63,660 nt of DNA from SAR202 cluster bacterium bin90 (GCA_002238855.1 MPND01000022.1:1-63660), one strand, 5' to 3'. Shown: positions 6,470-16,080, numbered from the stretch's first letter. Made by a program: numbers and translations. The notes: generated by a model not told the origin, from the sequence alone.

Positions 6470-8305
6470 CTACTCCTCCAGCCACACCCGCTCCCAGTGC
6501 GAGTACTCCGACCCCACGAAGTTCGGCTCCAGCCCCCGCACATGCGGCCACCACGCCCACAGCGACACCGCTGCCGCCGGCATAAATCGGTACGCCTGCT
6601 CCATGGCATGCCGCTGGATTTCCATCACCAGCCTGCGCCGCTCCTCCGCATCAAACTCACCCGCCTGCGCCAGTATCAGCGCATCCAGAGCCTCGTCACT
6701 ATGCCCCGTGGTGTTCCACGCCCCCTCGCTGCTCAGCACAGCCAGCATATAGCCGTTCGGCGATGCCACCGGCGCCATCGGCCCCACGAACATCTGGTAG
6801 TCTCCACCCAACCACACCTCCTCCCCAAACCACCGCCTGTCCACGATCTCCAATTCCGGCGCAAACCCCACACTCCGCATCTCGCCTGCAATCCGCTCCG
6901 CATGCTCCAGATACTCCGCTCCAAAATCCCCCGCCCTGACCACCACAGGCACAGGCAGCGCCCCCACCGCCTCCGATAGCAGCGCAGTAGCCCTGGGGTG
7001 ATCATCGAAATACATGCCCAATTGCTCCTCTCCCAGCCACCAGTCCGCCCTACCCAGGGGGACGCCCTGAGTCTGGTACGCCGCCCCCTGCCAGGTCTCC
7101 TCTATCGCGCGCTCCGGGCGCATCGCCAGCATCGCCGCCCGCCGCACCCGCACATCGTCAAACGGCGGCTCGATAGTCTTGAACGCAACTTCCAGCCCGA
7201 TCCCAGTCTCCTTGAACTTCAGCATCGTTGCATCGGGCTTCTGCAGTCTGAACTCCTCCCACTCCTCCTGCCGCAGCCGATGCACATCCACATTGTTCAC
7301 GCGGAATGCCGCGTAGGCCGTGTCGTCGTCAGTGATTGTATGGATGCGAAGTCTGTCCAGCATCGGCATCCCGTCCAGGAAGTAATCCTCGTTGCGCCGG
7401 AATGTAAATGTCATATCCTCTCGTGCTTCCTCGAAGACCCACGCTCCGATGCCGATAGTGGGCCCGCCCCGTAGGTCGCCTGAAAGCTCCACCGCCTCCC
7501 GCGCCACTATCTTCGAATGCCCGTCGGCGAGAGCTCCCAGAAAGTCGGCGTCCGGCGCGAATATGTTGACTCGCAGCAAGTCTTGGGATTCAACTTCCAC
7601 CGAATCCACAATGTTCAGCAGTGCGCCATTCGGCATCCCTTCGGACCGCTGGCGCTCGTAGCTGTAAGCGATATCTTCCGCCACCAATTGACGTCCGTTA
7701 ACAGGCTGCAAGTCTTGCCACATCACATCGTCACGAAGCCTAAACTCAAAAGTGGTGCCGTCGGTCATCTCCCAGCCGATGCAGACCTCGCACTCCACAC
7801 TGAGGCTCGGTAGTTCAACGCCATCCCCACTGCGGAACCGCAACAGCCTGCCATAAGCGATCCCCGGGCCCCATGCCGCCAGTGCAGCCGAAACTTCCAT
7901 ATGCACATCTGAATGCGGCGCGACCTGACTGCTCACCAGGTTCAAAGTACCGCCTAGACTATTAGCAGCCTCGCTACCAGTGGTCGCCGGCTCCGAAGGA
8001 GATACTGTTGGCAAAATCGCAGTTGGAGTAGCTTGGGCAGGAATCGCCACCGCAGGCGTAGGTCTAGCGGTAGCCGTGGATGTCGGACGGCTCTCGCCTT
8101 GGGTCAGACTGGGAGTCGCGGCAGCGAACCGAGTCGGAACTGGAGTATCCTGAGGACTTGTCGTAGGATTAGTTCCGGTTGGATCGGGAGGGGAAGACAA
8201 CAGCCGTTCGTTACTTCCATCCGAGCATGCCATGGTCGATACCGCCAAGATTACGCCGAGCAGAACTGGCAGAAACCGTATGAGGGCGCTAATTGGCAGC
8301 TTCAA
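6470..8305 (-). CDS. Peptide-type ABC transporter substrate-binding lipoprotein (SBP_bac_5)
   Basis: A 611-residue extracytoplasmic solute-binding protein. The first 27 residues form a lipoprotein signal with lipobox STMAC and Cys27 as the lipidation site, followed by a Pro/Thr/Ser-rich linker to about residue 110. The remainder matches the family 5 (DppA/OppA-like) fold, including the DVMWQDLQPVNGRQLVAEDIAYSY segment and the late VRRAAMLAMRPERAI stretch. It would bind peptides or other small solutes and deliver them to a permease. The start is a TTG at 8305; no ATG lies upstream of the signal peptide. No permease or ATPase gene is adjacent, so the partner must be encoded elsewhere. Confidence 0.9.
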   Translation of the reverse strand: MKLPISALIRFLPVLLGVILAVSTMACSDGSNERLLSSPPDPTGTNPTTSPQDTPVPTRFAAATPSLTQGESRPTSTATARPTPAVAIPAQATPTAILPTVSPSEPATTGSEAANSLGGTLNLVSSQVAPHSDVHMEVSAALAAWGPGIAYGRLLRFRSGDGVELPSLSVECEVCIGWEMTDGTTFEFRLRDDVMWQDLQPVNGRQLVAEDIAYSYERQRSEGMPNGALLNIVDSVEVESQDLLRVNIFAPDADFLGALADGHSKIVAREAVELSGDLRGGPTIGIGAWVFEEAREDMTFTFRRNEDYFLDGMPMLDRLRIHTITDDDTAYAAFRVNNVDVHRLRQEEWEEFRLQKPDATMLKFKETGIGLEVAFKTIEPPFDDVRVRRAAMLAMRPERAIEETWQGAAYQTQGVPLGRADWWLGEEQLGMYFDDHPRATALLSEAVGALPVPVVVRAGDFGAEYLEHAERIAGEMRSVGFAPELEIVDRRWFGEEVWLGGDYQMFVGPMAPVASPNGYMLAVLSSEGAWNTTGHSDEALDALILAQAGEFDAEERRRLVMEIQRHAMEQAYRFMPAAAVSLWAWWPHVRGLEPNFVGSEYSHWERVWLEE

Positions 8306-8417
8306 TATATTCTCACAGGCACAGACAACGTCGAGTCACCAAGGAAAGGGTCTTGTATAATGATGTCGTTTGTGAGGCTAACACATTATTTGCGCGGAAA
8401 TAAGTGAAAGTTAAGAG

Positions 8418-9212
8418 ATGCTAATTGACTGCCACGTTCACCTTGATTCGTACCAAGATGATGAAGTATCAGAAGTTCTTGAGCGCGGGCGCAATGTAGG
8501 CGTGGCATTTGTAATCTCCGCTGGCACCACCATCCCCTCATCCGAAAGATCCATCGAACTATCTGCCAAGTTTTCCGACTTTTTCTCAGGCGTCGGAATT
8601 CACCCTATGGATATCAGAAGCCCATTCAACGACTTCACCTACGAGCATCTTCATCGTCTCGCTATCTCTAGCGAAAAAGTGCTTGTCGTCAGCGAAATTG
8701 GCCTGGACTTCATGGAAGGCGCTCCCGACAGGGCGATCCAATACACAGCATTTCGTGAGCAGATCAGACTTGCCCGCGACCTTGGCTACCCAATCGTATT
8801 CCATAGTAGGGAGGCGCACGACGAGGTATTTCGCCTGCTCCGGGAAGAACGCGCATACGAGGTGGGCGGGGTCATGCATTATTTCCAGGGCGACCTTCAT
8901 GCCGCCAAGAGCGCCATTGATCTAGGCTTTTACATATCACTGGCGCGACCGTTGCTCCGCTATACCTATTTGCAGGAGGTCGCGGCAGCGGTCCCACTCG
9001 ACAATATCGTGCTGGAAACAGACGCCGCCCCGCAACCTTTTAAGGCAAAGCGCGAAAACTGGACAGAACCTCGACATACGCGGACCATAGCTGAACGGCT
9101 TGCTGAATTGCAGTCCAAGCCCGTAGAAGAAGTGGAATTCGTCACATCCGCCAACGTCCAGAAGTTGCTTGGCGCGAAGTGGGACGTGGTTAAGAAGTAT
9201 ATTGATACCTAG
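8418..9212 (+). CDS. TatD family hydrolase (metal-dependent deoxyribonuclease)
   Basis: A 264-residue amidohydrolase-superfamily protein. Metal ligands and motifs of the TatD family are in place: DCHVHLD at residues 4-10 (His6 and His8), FFSGVGIHP near 57, SEIGLDF near 92 (Glu ligand), VFHSREA near 131, GGVMHYFQGD near 155 and the conserved LETDAAPQ near 200 (Asp ligand). TatD proteins are cytosolic 3'-5' DNases linked to DNA repair and quality control of peroxide damage. The start at 8418 follows a weak AAGAG. It is transcribed divergently from the binding-protein gene, about 110 nt apart, and converges with the Yip1-like gene. Confidence 0.92.
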   Translation: MLIDCHVHLDSYQDDEVSEVLERGRNVGVAFVISAGTTIPSSERSIELSAKFSDFFSGVGIHPMDIRSPFNDFTYEHLHRLAISSEKVLVVSEIGLDFMEGAPDRAIQYTAFREQIRLARDLGYPIVFHSREAHDEVFRLLREERAYEVGGVMHYFQGDLHAAKSAIDLGFYISLARPLLRYTYLQEVAAAVPLDNIVLETDAAPQPFKAKRENWTEPRHTRTIAERLAELQSKPVEEVEFVTSANVQKLLGAKWDVVKKYIDT

Positions 9213-9221
9213 TTCGTAGCG

Positions 9222-9749
9222 CTATATGCTGGGCTGAATCGGCAGAAATAGCACCATCAATCCGAAAATGCCGAAGAGCCAACCGAGAGCAGCACAGATA
9301 AAAGCCCTCACCCAGTCGAATTGCTGAGTCTCCTTGATGGCGACCCATCCCGCCGGAAACATCCACAATGCCGATAGAGATAGAAAGAAAATACCTACCA
9401 CCGGAATTCCGGCGAAGACAGCTAACACACCAGGTCCAAATGACAAGCCCAGGCTTCTGAGCAACTGGCGAAAACCGGCTTTACCGCCTAGGAGTTTGGA
9501 ACCTACGATATAGACAATGCCTGCCCACATAAACCAGCCTGCGAGACGCGTGTATGCCGAGAACAGAACGACCAACCAAGGAGGTGACCCTTCTAATGTG
9601 ATAGGCGGTTGGCTTTGCAGGCCCAAGCCAAGTGCAAGTCCTGAAATCACTACGATTCCCAATGCATAGAAGATCTCTTGGGGTTCATCGGACAGTTCTC
9701 TGTAAAGCCCACCATTTAGTAGTGCCGCCCGCAACGCTCTATTTACCAA
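9222..9749 (-). CDS. YIP1 family membrane protein
   Basis: A 175-residue integral membrane protein with about five hydrophobic segments (roughly residues 27-45, 58-85, 98-128, 132-142 and 150-170) and a short N-terminal soluble part containing FYALGIVV. Layout and the GGKAGFRQLLRSLGLSFGP segment fit the Yip1 domain of bacteria, whose role is unknown. The gene ends 9 nt from the convergent tatD gene. Its upstream region is shared with the divergent LysR gene, so the LysR protein may affect it. Confidence 0.7.
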   Translation of the reverse strand: MVNRALRAALLNGGLYRELSDEPQEIFYALGIVVISGLALGLGLQSQPPITLEGSPPWLVVLFSAYTRLAGWFMWAGIVYIVGSKLLGGKAGFRQLLRSLGLSFGPGVLAVFAGIPVVGIFFLSLSALWMFPAGWVAIKETQQFDWVRAFICAALGWLFGIFGLMVLFLPIQPSI

Positions 9750-10117
9750 TTTGTACTCTCTTCTGTACTACCTGATGGTGAGAACAATCATCGCTAGGAT
9801 CGTCAGATCGAACTACGTATCGCCCAGAGCGAGATATCCGCATCATAAATGCTTGAGCCGCATATTTGGAACCGCCTCATTTATGGCTTCATTCTCCTAA
9901 GTCGCACAGATCCAGCATAGCATCCAATCTAGGGGAAATAATATAAACGATTTTTATGCTGATGGCTTCGTTTATTCGAAGGGGTGGAATTGTTGAGCAA
10001 CATGACATAAAATCATCATGCCGGTGCTTCCCTTAGCGAAATCGCCCAATGCGGAAAGCGTGAATTTCGTGTATAATACTGTACATAGGAGCTTATGAAC
10101 TTTATAACCTTTGCCTT
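9750..10117. promoter_or_regulatory. Divergent intergenic region with two dyads and a TATAAT box
   Basis: This 368-nt AT-rich region separates the Yip1-like gene (minus) from the LysR gene (plus). It holds an inverted repeat ATAAACGA (9943-9950) / TCGTTTAT (9968-9975) with a 17-nt spacer, a second dyad CATGA (10001-10005) / TCATG (10016-10020), and a consensus TATAAT at 10072-10077 about 40 nt before the LysR start. I see no good -35 box for that TATAAT. LysR-type regulators usually bind such dyads in the divergent promoter next to their own gene. No gene is seen here. Confidence 0.5.
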
Positions 10118-11068
10118 ATGAATTCAACCAATTTTCACCAGCTCTACATCTTCTATATGGTGGCTCGTCTGCAAAGCTTCTCCAAAGCGGCGCAAGAACT
10201 TTCCATTAGTCAGCCAGCCGTGTCAATTCAGGTCCGCGAACTGGAGAACTCGCTAGGCACCTCCTTGCTACACCGAATGCGCCGAGAGTTGCGATTGACG
10301 GAAACCGGCGAGGCGGTTCTCAGTTACACTCAGCGTATATTCGCGCTAGCCGATGAGATGCATAGCGTCGTACAGGACATTCAGGGGCTGCACTCCGGCA
10401 GACTGACCATCGGTTCGTCAACCACGCCGGGAGAGTACATACTTCCGTGGCTCATAGGCAAGTTCAGGCAGCAGCACTCCGGCATTCAGGTCTCCCTGAC
10501 AATCGCGAATACTCAGGGGGTAATCGACCAGATTTATGCCCATGAACTCGACATCGGAATGGCGGGATCTCCTGTAAACGTCAAAGGTCTTGCATCATTC
10601 CCGTATGTGCTGGACAGAATCGTGGTCATTGCTGCGCCCAATCATCCTCTGGCTCAACAGGATGGAGTCACCATCAGAGACTTGAGGAAGTACGACTTCA
10701 TCATGCGGGAACCTGGATCCGCTACGCGTAAGACCGCAGAGGGACTCCTCAGCGCCCGCAGAGTGGAACCCCGCGTCACGATGGAATTGGGAAGCAACGA
10801 GGCCATCAAAAGAGCAGTCGCAGCCGGATTGGGGCTGGGAGTCCTGTCAGAGTTCGCCATCACTCCTGATGTCGCAGCGGGAATGATTGAGGTGGTGCCC
10901 GTCAAACAGTGGGACTGCAACAGGCAGCTCTCCGTGTTCTACCGTGACGATAAATACCTTTCGGCTGCCCAGAACGCCTTCCTGGACTTTTTGCGCACGG
11001 ACACTTCTGACTTCGGAATACAGCCCGACCCTGTATCAGAGGAAGGTGCCGCTTCCGAAGGTCGTTAG
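10118..11068 (+). CDS. LysR family transcriptional regulator
   Basis: A 316-residue LysR-type regulator. Residues about 18-42 (LQSFSKAAQELSISQPAVSIQVREL) are the winged helix-turn-helix, followed by the linker helix and an effector-binding domain (residues about 92-300) opening with LTIGSSTTPGEYILP, typical of the CysB/CysL-like subgroup. The GSNEAIKRAVAAGLGLGVLS segment near 225 is also characteristic. It probably binds a small co-inducer and controls its own promoter and possibly the divergent Yip1-like gene. The effector is unknown. The C-terminal 15 residues are acidic and extra. Confidence 0.92.
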   Translation: MNSTNFHQLYIFYMVARLQSFSKAAQELSISQPAVSIQVRELENSLGTSLLHRMRRELRLTETGEAVLSYTQRIFALADEMHSVVQDIQGLHSGRLTIGSSTTPGEYILPWLIGKFRQQHSGIQVSLTIANTQGVIDQIYAHELDIGMAGSPVNVKGLASFPYVLDRIVVIAAPNHPLAQQDGVTIRDLRKYDFIMREPGSATRKTAEGLLSARRVEPRVTMELGSNEAIKRAVAAGLGLGVLSEFAITPDVAAGMIEVVPVKQWDCNRQLSVFYRDDKYLSAAQNAFLDFLRTDTSDFGIQPDPVSEEGAASEGR

Positions 11069-11163
11069 ATCGGAATTGGGAAGGGCACATTCCAGTCAAG
11101 CACTCCTAATTTGCGCTATAATTGTCTCGCAATTTTACTCCTGAATTAGGAGGTGCCCAAGAA

Positions 11164-11757
11164 ATGCCTTTGCCTACCACATCCCGACTTGCCCTCAAAG
11201 AGTGGGCTGTCGCAGTAAAAGCACTCTCTAAGGGAGAGCAGATACTCATCCTGCGTAAGGGCGGAATACACAGGGCAGACAAGGAATTTCGCGTAGTTCA
11301 TCCGGAGTTTCTGCTGTATCCCACTTTCGAGCACCAGCGGCGCGACCTTGTGAAGGCTGACAGCCACCACGACCTAGCGCAAAGTCTGAATGAGAATGAG
11401 AGTCCCAATGAGATAGAGTTCGGCTATTGGTGCGAAGTAACCGATAAGTTTGAGGTCAGCGAACAGGAAGTTCTCGACGACATCGCTCCATATCACATAT
11501 GGACATCAGACTACGCGAATCAACGCCTGAGGTGGCGCCCAAAGCAGCCACTGACAATTGCGCTCCTGCGAATGTACTCGATAGAAAGTCCTCAGGCTCT
11601 CAGTGTGCTTGATGAATACGGCGGCTGCAAATCTTGGGTGGAATTGGCACAGGACATTCACCTTGGAGATATGAAACCGGTGCTGAGCAACGAAGCATAC
11701 GAGGCAAAGGCAGAACTTATCCGTCAGGCTCTGCGTACTAGAGCACCTGCACTGTAA
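11164..11757 (+). CDS. DUF1802 family protein
   Basis: A 197-residue protein matching DUF1802: the opening [30 protein letters not shown] segment (residues about 8-34), [15 protein letters not shown] near 44 and a [15 protein letters not shown] stretch near 125. Function is not known; members are cytosolic and common in cyanobacteria and Chloroflexota. I chose ATG 11164 because TAGGAGGTG lies just upstream; an in-frame GTG/other start at 11122 would add 14 residues unlike the family. A TATAAT box at 11117-11122 probably serves this gene. The aldo/keto reductase follows about 80 nt later on the same strand. Confidence 0.8.
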   Translation: MPLPTTSRLALKEWAVAVKALSKGEQILILRKGGIHRADKEFRVVHPEFLLYPTFEHQRRDLVKADSHHDLAQSLNENESPNEIEFGYWCEVTDKFEVSEQEVLDDIAPYHIWTSDYANQRLRWRPKQPLTIALLRMYSIESPQALSVLDEYGGCKSWVELAQDIHLGDMKPVLSNEAYEAKAELIRQALRTRAPAL

Positions 11758-11834
11758 CGCTGGACTACTCTGGTACGGCGGCCTGCACCGACACGTTATA
11801 TCCATCCTATTCATTAGAACAGAGGCAACTACCA

Positions 11835-12833
11835 TTGAAGTACAGACAGCTCGGAAAGACCGACCTCAATCTATCTGAAGTAGGTTTTGGCGTATGGACA
11901 GTCGGCACAAGCTGGTGGGGTAAGATTGAAGAGCCGCAGGGCATTAATTTGCTTCGACAGGCATTTGATCTTGGCATCACCTTTTTCGATACCGGCGACA
12001 CATACGGCGAAGGTTACGGCGAGGAAATACTTGCCAAGGCGTTAAAGACGGAACGCCACGACATCGTCATCGGAACAAAGTTCGGCTACGACTTCTACGC
12101 GAACTTAGTGCGCGAAGGTCATCAGGAACGCCCTCAGAAGTGGACGCCCGGCTTTGTGCGATATGCCTGCGAGCAAAGCCTGCGGCGCCTCGATACCGAC
12201 TACATCGACCTGTATCAGCTCCACAATCCCAAAATGGACGCGATAGAAGACGACGAGTTGTTTGGCACACTTGATGAACTCGTGGCGGAGGGCAAGATTC
12301 TGAACTACGGCTTTGCCATAGGCCCGGACATTGGATGGGAAGAAGAGGGTATCGCTGCCATCGAGCACCGTGAAGCGATAGCAATGCAGATCATTTACAG
12401 CATTCTTGAACAGGATCCGGCTCGTGTCTGGTTTCCCCTAGCTAAGGAGCAGCAGACAGGCCTGATAACGCGCGTGCCACACGCTTCGGGAATGCTGGAC
12501 GGCACATACACCAAAGATACGGTCTTCGATGCGAGCGACCATCGCAGTCATCGGCGTCAGGAGTGGCTGAATACCTCGCTTTCCAAGATCGCCCATCTTG
12601 ACTTCTTGATGGAAAGCCTGGACGCCACCATTGGGCAGATCGCCATCAAGTTTGCGCTGTCGGGTGGTATGGTAGCGTCGGTGCTTCCAAATATCACCAA
12701 TTTGCCTCAACTGGAAGAGTTTGCCGCAGCGTCGGAGGAAGAAGACATCCCACAGGAATTCTTGGACCGCTTGAGCGACCTTTACGATGAGAACTTCTTA
12801 GTGGAACAGCCTGCAGAATCAGTGGCGGACTAG
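11835..12833 (+). CDS. Aldo/keto reductase
   Basis: A 332-residue NAD(P)H-dependent aldo/keto reductase (TIM barrel). The catalytic tetrad is visible: Asp and Tyr in [15 protein letters not shown] (near residues 50-58), Lys in VIGTKFGYD (near 84) and His in LYQLHNP (near 133). The N-terminal [19 protein letters not shown] is typical of the YajO/Tas-like group acting on small aldehydes and ketones. The start is TTG 11835 with GAGG about 9 nt upstream; family alignment fits this residue as the first. Substrate is not predictable. Confidence 0.9.
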   Translation: MKYRQLGKTDLNLSEVGFGVWTVGTSWWGKIEEPQGINLLRQAFDLGITFFDTGDTYGEGYGEEILAKALKTERHDIVIGTKFGYDFYANLVREGHQERPQKWTPGFVRYACEQSLRRLDTDYIDLYQLHNPKMDAIEDDELFGTLDELVAEGKILNYGFAIGPDIGWEEEGIAAIEHREAIAMQIIYSILEQDPARVWFPLAKEQQTGLITRVPHASGMLDGTYTKDTVFDASDHRSHRRQEWLNTSLSKIAHLDFLMESLDATIGQIAIKFALSGGMVASVLPNITNLPQLEEFAAASEEEDIPQEFLDRLSDLYDENFLVEQPAESVAD

Positions 12834-12931
12834 CGGCTCAGCCTATTCCTTCGCTGAAGAGCAAAATGCAAGCCTGATCAACGACGTGCGCTTCCATGTT
12901 CAGGTAAGTACTTGAGACCAAATCCGGGATG

Positions 12932-13540
12932 CTAGTCGTTTCGCCGTGGGCGGCTTCCAGACTGCGCATCTTCTGACTCGGCGGCAATGGCACTTGGGTC
13001 TTCGTCTGCTGTGCCCACCGGCGCGGAAGCCATCTTGCTGTGACTACCGCGAGCTCTGAAGTTAGGTCTACCCCTATTGCGACGCTTGCTGTTGGTGGCA
13101 ACAATGCGCTTCATTTCGCCTTCGATGAGACTGAAGTCCTTCTGCGGAATGAGATGCAGCGTATCAAAAAACGCCAGAGGCCAGGTTTCGGGTAGCCAGC
13201 GCTTTAGATACTCCATCCTGGGCGCAAGCAGCAGAGCGTCTATGTAGTCTTCTTCATTAAGCACAATTTCCGGCCTGATTTTCACTCGATACGGGTAATT
13301 TTCGCCGCGCGACCCTACATTCCAGATGGGCGTGCGATCCTCAAAATACTCCGAAGTAACGCTGACCACGCCCGTCCACTTTCGCAGCTGCCTCACGTAC
13401 ATCAGCATCCTGTCGTCGGGCTGCATTCTCTGCGCTCTTCGACGATACTTCGACCCCATGCCGAAGATGCTGTATCCCCTATCCTTGGTAATCTGAAAGT
13501 CGTCCAGTGTGGTCGAGACCATCCAGTAGTTTCTGCCCAT
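12932..13540 (-). CDS. EVE domain-containing protein
   Basis: A 202-residue protein. Residues 1 to about 145 match the EVE (PUA-like) fold: NYWMVSTTLDDFQITKDRG at the start, MQPDDRMLMYV near 38, and the TSEYFEDRTPIW segment near 62. EVE domains recognise modified bases in DNA or RNA. The C-terminal 55 residues begin with a strongly basic stretch (SKRRNRGRPNFRARG) and end acidic and disordered, which may add nucleic-acid contact. It converges with the aldo/keto reductase gene and stands apart from other defence-type genes, so a restriction-related role is not supported by context. Confidence 0.8.
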   Translation of the reverse strand: MGRNYWMVSTTLDDFQITKDRGYSIFGMGSKYRRRAQRMQPDDRMLMYVRQLRKWTGVVSVTSEYFEDRTPIWNVGSRGENYPYRVKIRPEIVLNEEDYIDALLLAPRMEYLKRWLPETWPLAFFDTLHLIPQKDFSLIEGEMKRIVATNSKRRNRGRPNFRARGSHSKMASAPVGTADEDPSAIAAESEDAQSGSRPRRND

Positions 13541-13663
13541 ATCGAAGTCGATCTCCGTGACCCTTGATGTATGAAACTATATTACCATGTCTGGCAGACA
13601 AATACGGATGGACCGCGTCGGACAGTAGGACGGGTAAGAGGTAGCATCAAATTAGCCCTGGAC

Positions 13664-14821
13664 TCAGTCAAGTTCCCGCATAATCCTGTAAATGTGCGAG
13701 AACAGTTTGGCGCCTTCCTTCGCGAGCTCCAGCTTTCCGACCCTGCTAGATGGGTCGAGATGCTCAAAGAAGGAGAACTCGGTGTAGTGGACATCTCCGC
13801 GGGGCTGCAGTGCATCCACGAGGCGGCGAGATTCCTCCGACGGGACAAGGCTATCCTGTCGATCGTGCATCACAAGCATCTTGGCATTGAGATTTTCGAT
13901 ATTGGTGCTTGGAGATATGCGGCGAAGCGTGTCTAGTGAATCTGGAGGCAGTTGGTCAATCAGCTGGTTTGCCTCATCTAACTCCGATGCGTTCAGAATG
14001 TCGACAACGAGTCGAGCCTCTTCGGACAGATCGACCGGCAACTCTGCTCCGTGCTCAAGGGCTTCAGAGACCCTCGCCCGTTCCTCAGCATCGACTATAG
14101 ATTCCAGGAGGTGTGTTCTGACGACTTCAGTGCTGAGCTTGTCGGGCTCCCACGGGCTGCTATCTTCCCCATAGAAGCGGCGCCCTGATACTACAGAGGC
14201 AATGAGGTCTCGGGCTTCATAGTATCCGGCGAACGAGTTCACCACCTTGACATCATCTCTGACGCGCTCATCCTGCGCCGCCACCATCATGAGTGATGCA
14301 CCAACACAAAAGCCGGCCATTCCCACTTTTTCGCTGTCCACCATTTCGAGGGAACGCAGGTGCTCAAACCCACGTACGAGATCATCGACTTCCTGGTCGG
14401 CGATCCGTCTCTGAGCCATGCGCTCGGACCACGGTATCATCACGACAATTCCCGTTCTTGCCACGGCATTGCCGAGGTTCACGACGCGTTCATCGTCTTT
14501 GCCGGCAGGATTGACACCTAGGAAGAACAGGACGGCGCTGTGCTTTCCGCGACCTGCTGGCACATATAAGTCGGCAACACCCGTGCCTCCATTGCTAAGC
14601 GGGTAAGTGATCTCTCGCCTTTCGGGCGCAGAAGTGAACCACTCCGCCGGCTTGATGGGGACCGTGGGGAGCACTTGCGCGACAAATCCCAGAGCTCGGC
14701 TTGTCGCCTTGACCTGCGGAGTCCAAGACAGGACGAAGGCTGTCAAAATGATGGAGGAGATCATGGCGCACGCCTTGATTAAGCGAGGCGATCTCGTTGC
14801 GAGCGACAAGATAGACTTCAT
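13664..14821 (-). CDS. Dienelactone-hydrolase-like alpha/beta hydrolase, membrane-anchored
   Basis: A 385-residue alpha/beta hydrolase. An N-terminal hydrophobic helix (ACAMISSIILTAFVLSW, about residues 16-35) suggests export or membrane anchoring. The hydrolase core starts near residue 80. The nucleophile elbow is GFCVGAS near residue 170, with Cys at the nucleophile position as in dienelactone hydrolase; the acid is probably in MHDRQDSLVPSEES and the His in FSFFEHLDPSSR near the C-terminus. An insert of about 70 residues separates the elbow from the acid. I chose ATG 14821; an earlier frame start would overlap the divergent ispD gene. Substrate is unknown. Confidence 0.75.
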   Translation of the reverse strand: MKSILSLATRSPRLIKACAMISSIILTAFVLSWTPQVKATSRALGFVAQVLPTVPIKPAEWFTSAPERREITYPLSNGGTGVADLYVPAGRGKHSAVLFFLGVNPAGKDDERVVNLGNAVARTGIVVMIPWSERMAQRRIADQEVDDLVRGFEHLRSLEMVDSEKVGMAGFCVGASLMMVAAQDERVRDDVKVVNSFAGYYEARDLIASVVSGRRFYGEDSSPWEPDKLSTEVVRTHLLESIVDAEERARVSEALEHGAELPVDLSEEARLVVDILNASELDEANQLIDQLPPDSLDTLRRISPSTNIENLNAKMLVMHDRQDSLVPSEESRRLVDALQPRGDVHYTEFSFFEHLDPSSRVGKLELAKEGAKLFSHIYRIMRELD

Positions 14822-14875
14822 GATATTGCGAGTGCTATTCTTACTGAAATACTGGCTATATACAGGATACCACCG

Positions 14876-15601
14876 ATGGGACAACTCGACGAAGTGCAGT
14901 TGAACGAGAAGCGCGTTGGCGCTGTGGTCGTTGCCGCCGGTGCAAGCCAGCGCATGCAGGGTGTCGATAAGATTTTCTACCCACTCGACGGAATGCCGTT
15001 AATCTGGCATAGCATATCTGCTCTGCTAGAGCATCCCTCTATCAGTGACATTGTGCTTGTGACCTCTAAAGGGAACATCGCGCGGGCCGAGGAATTGGTA
15101 GCCTGTGAATCTTCCGCAGGCAGCGTTACCGTCCGTGAAGGGGGAGAACGAAGACAGGATTCAGTACTCCGGGGGTTGGATAGTCTCGATGACTGTGAGT
15201 TGGTCGTTGTTCATGACGGCGCGCGCCCGTTCATCAGCCCTGATTTGTTGGACAGGGGAATATCGGGCGCTCTTCGGGATGGTGCGGCTATAGCAGCCGT
15301 TCCGGTTAAGGACACCATCAAAATGTCGGATAGCGAAGACATGGTTACGCAGACAATACCACGTGGCAGGCTATGGACCGTGCAGACCCCTCAGGTATTC
15401 AAGACCTCACTTCTGGAGGAGGCGCATCGCCAGGTGAGTGAAATGGTTACGGACGACGCCTCTATGGTTGAAGCGATTGGACATCCGGTCAGACTATTTC
15501 TGGGCTCATACTACAACATCAAAGTTACCACGCCGGAAGATCTGACGATTGCCAACGCAATAGTCAATCTCAGGAACGGCGATGCGAGAAGTATGCAATG
15601 A
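14876..15601 (+). CDS. ispD: 2-C-methyl-D-erythritol 4-phosphate cytidylyltransferase
   Basis: This 241-residue protein carries the IspD nucleotidyltransferase signature VVAAGASQRMQGVDKIFYPL near residue 18 (in place of the usual GxGxRMG-x-K) and the later VVVHDGARPFIS, VPVKDTIK and WTVQTPQVF blocks, all diagnostic. It converts MEP and CTP to CDP-ME in the non-mevalonate isoprenoid pathway. Its stop overlaps the ispF start by 4 nt (ATGA), so translation is coupled. The start at 14876 is only about 55 nt from the divergent hydrolase gene, so the two promoters overlap. Confidence 0.95.
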   Translation: MGQLDEVQLNEKRVGAVVVAAGASQRMQGVDKIFYPLDGMPLIWHSISALLEHPSISDIVLVTSKGNIARAEELVACESSAGSVTVREGGERRQDSVLRGLDSLDDCELVVVHDGARPFISPDLLDRGISGALRDGAAIAAVPVKDTIKMSDSEDMVTQTIPRGRLWTVQTPQVFKTSLLEEAHRQVSEMVTDDASMVEAIGHPVRLFLGSYYNIKVTTPEDLTIANAIVNLRNGDARSMQ

Positions 15602-16080
15602 CATCCCGATCCGGAATCGGCTTCGATGTTCATCCCCTCGTTGAGGGTCGGCCACTTATCCTCGGGGGCGTAACAATTCCATTTGACCTTGGACTGGCTG
15701 GACACAGTGATGGCGACGGACTGATTCACGCCGTAATCGATGCTCTTCTAGGGGCTGCCGCACTAGGAGACATTGGGACGCATTTTCCGCCGGGCGACGA
15801 TCGATTCCGTGACATTGAGAGCGGAAAAATGCTCTCGGACACCATTGAGTTGCTGCGTCACAATCGTTGGCGCGCTACCTTTGTTGATGCTACAATAATC
15901 GCCGAGCGCCCACTTCTGAAGCCACATATGGCCTGCATTCGCCAGTCGCTTTCTACTTGGTTGCAACTTCCCACGGAGAGCGTCAGCGTCAAGGCAACGA
16001 CCACCGACGGCTTGGGATTCACAGGACGCGGTGAAGGTGTAGGAACACTGGCAATAGCAACGATCGAACGGATAGCATGA
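15598..16080 (+). CDS. ispF: 2-C-methyl-D-erythritol 2,4-cyclodiphosphate synthase
   Basis: A 160-residue IspF. The zinc ligands are present in GFDVHPL (Asp and His near residues 9-11) and LAGHSDGDGLIHAV (His near 41); the C-terminal KATTTDGLGFTGRGEGVG is the CMP-binding signature. It cyclises CDP-ME 2-phosphate to MEcPP in the MEP pathway and works as a trimer. It overlaps ispD upstream and cysS downstream by 4 nt each (ATGA), giving a tightly coupled ispD-ispF-cysS operon, an arrangement known in Chloroflexota and Firmicutes. Confidence 0.97.
   Translation: MTSRSGIGFDVHPLVEGRPLILGGVTIPFDLGLAGHSDGDGLIHAVIDALLGAAALGDIGTHFPPGDDRFRDIESGKMLSDTIELLRHNRWRATFVDATIIAERPLLKPHMACIRQSLSTWLQLPTESVSVKATTTDGLGFTGRGEGVGTLAIATIERIA

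Noticed and set aside
12932..13540. EVE protein as part of a restriction/defence system
   Set aside because: Neighbours are an aldo/keto reductase and a hydrolase; no nuclease or methylase gene is close.
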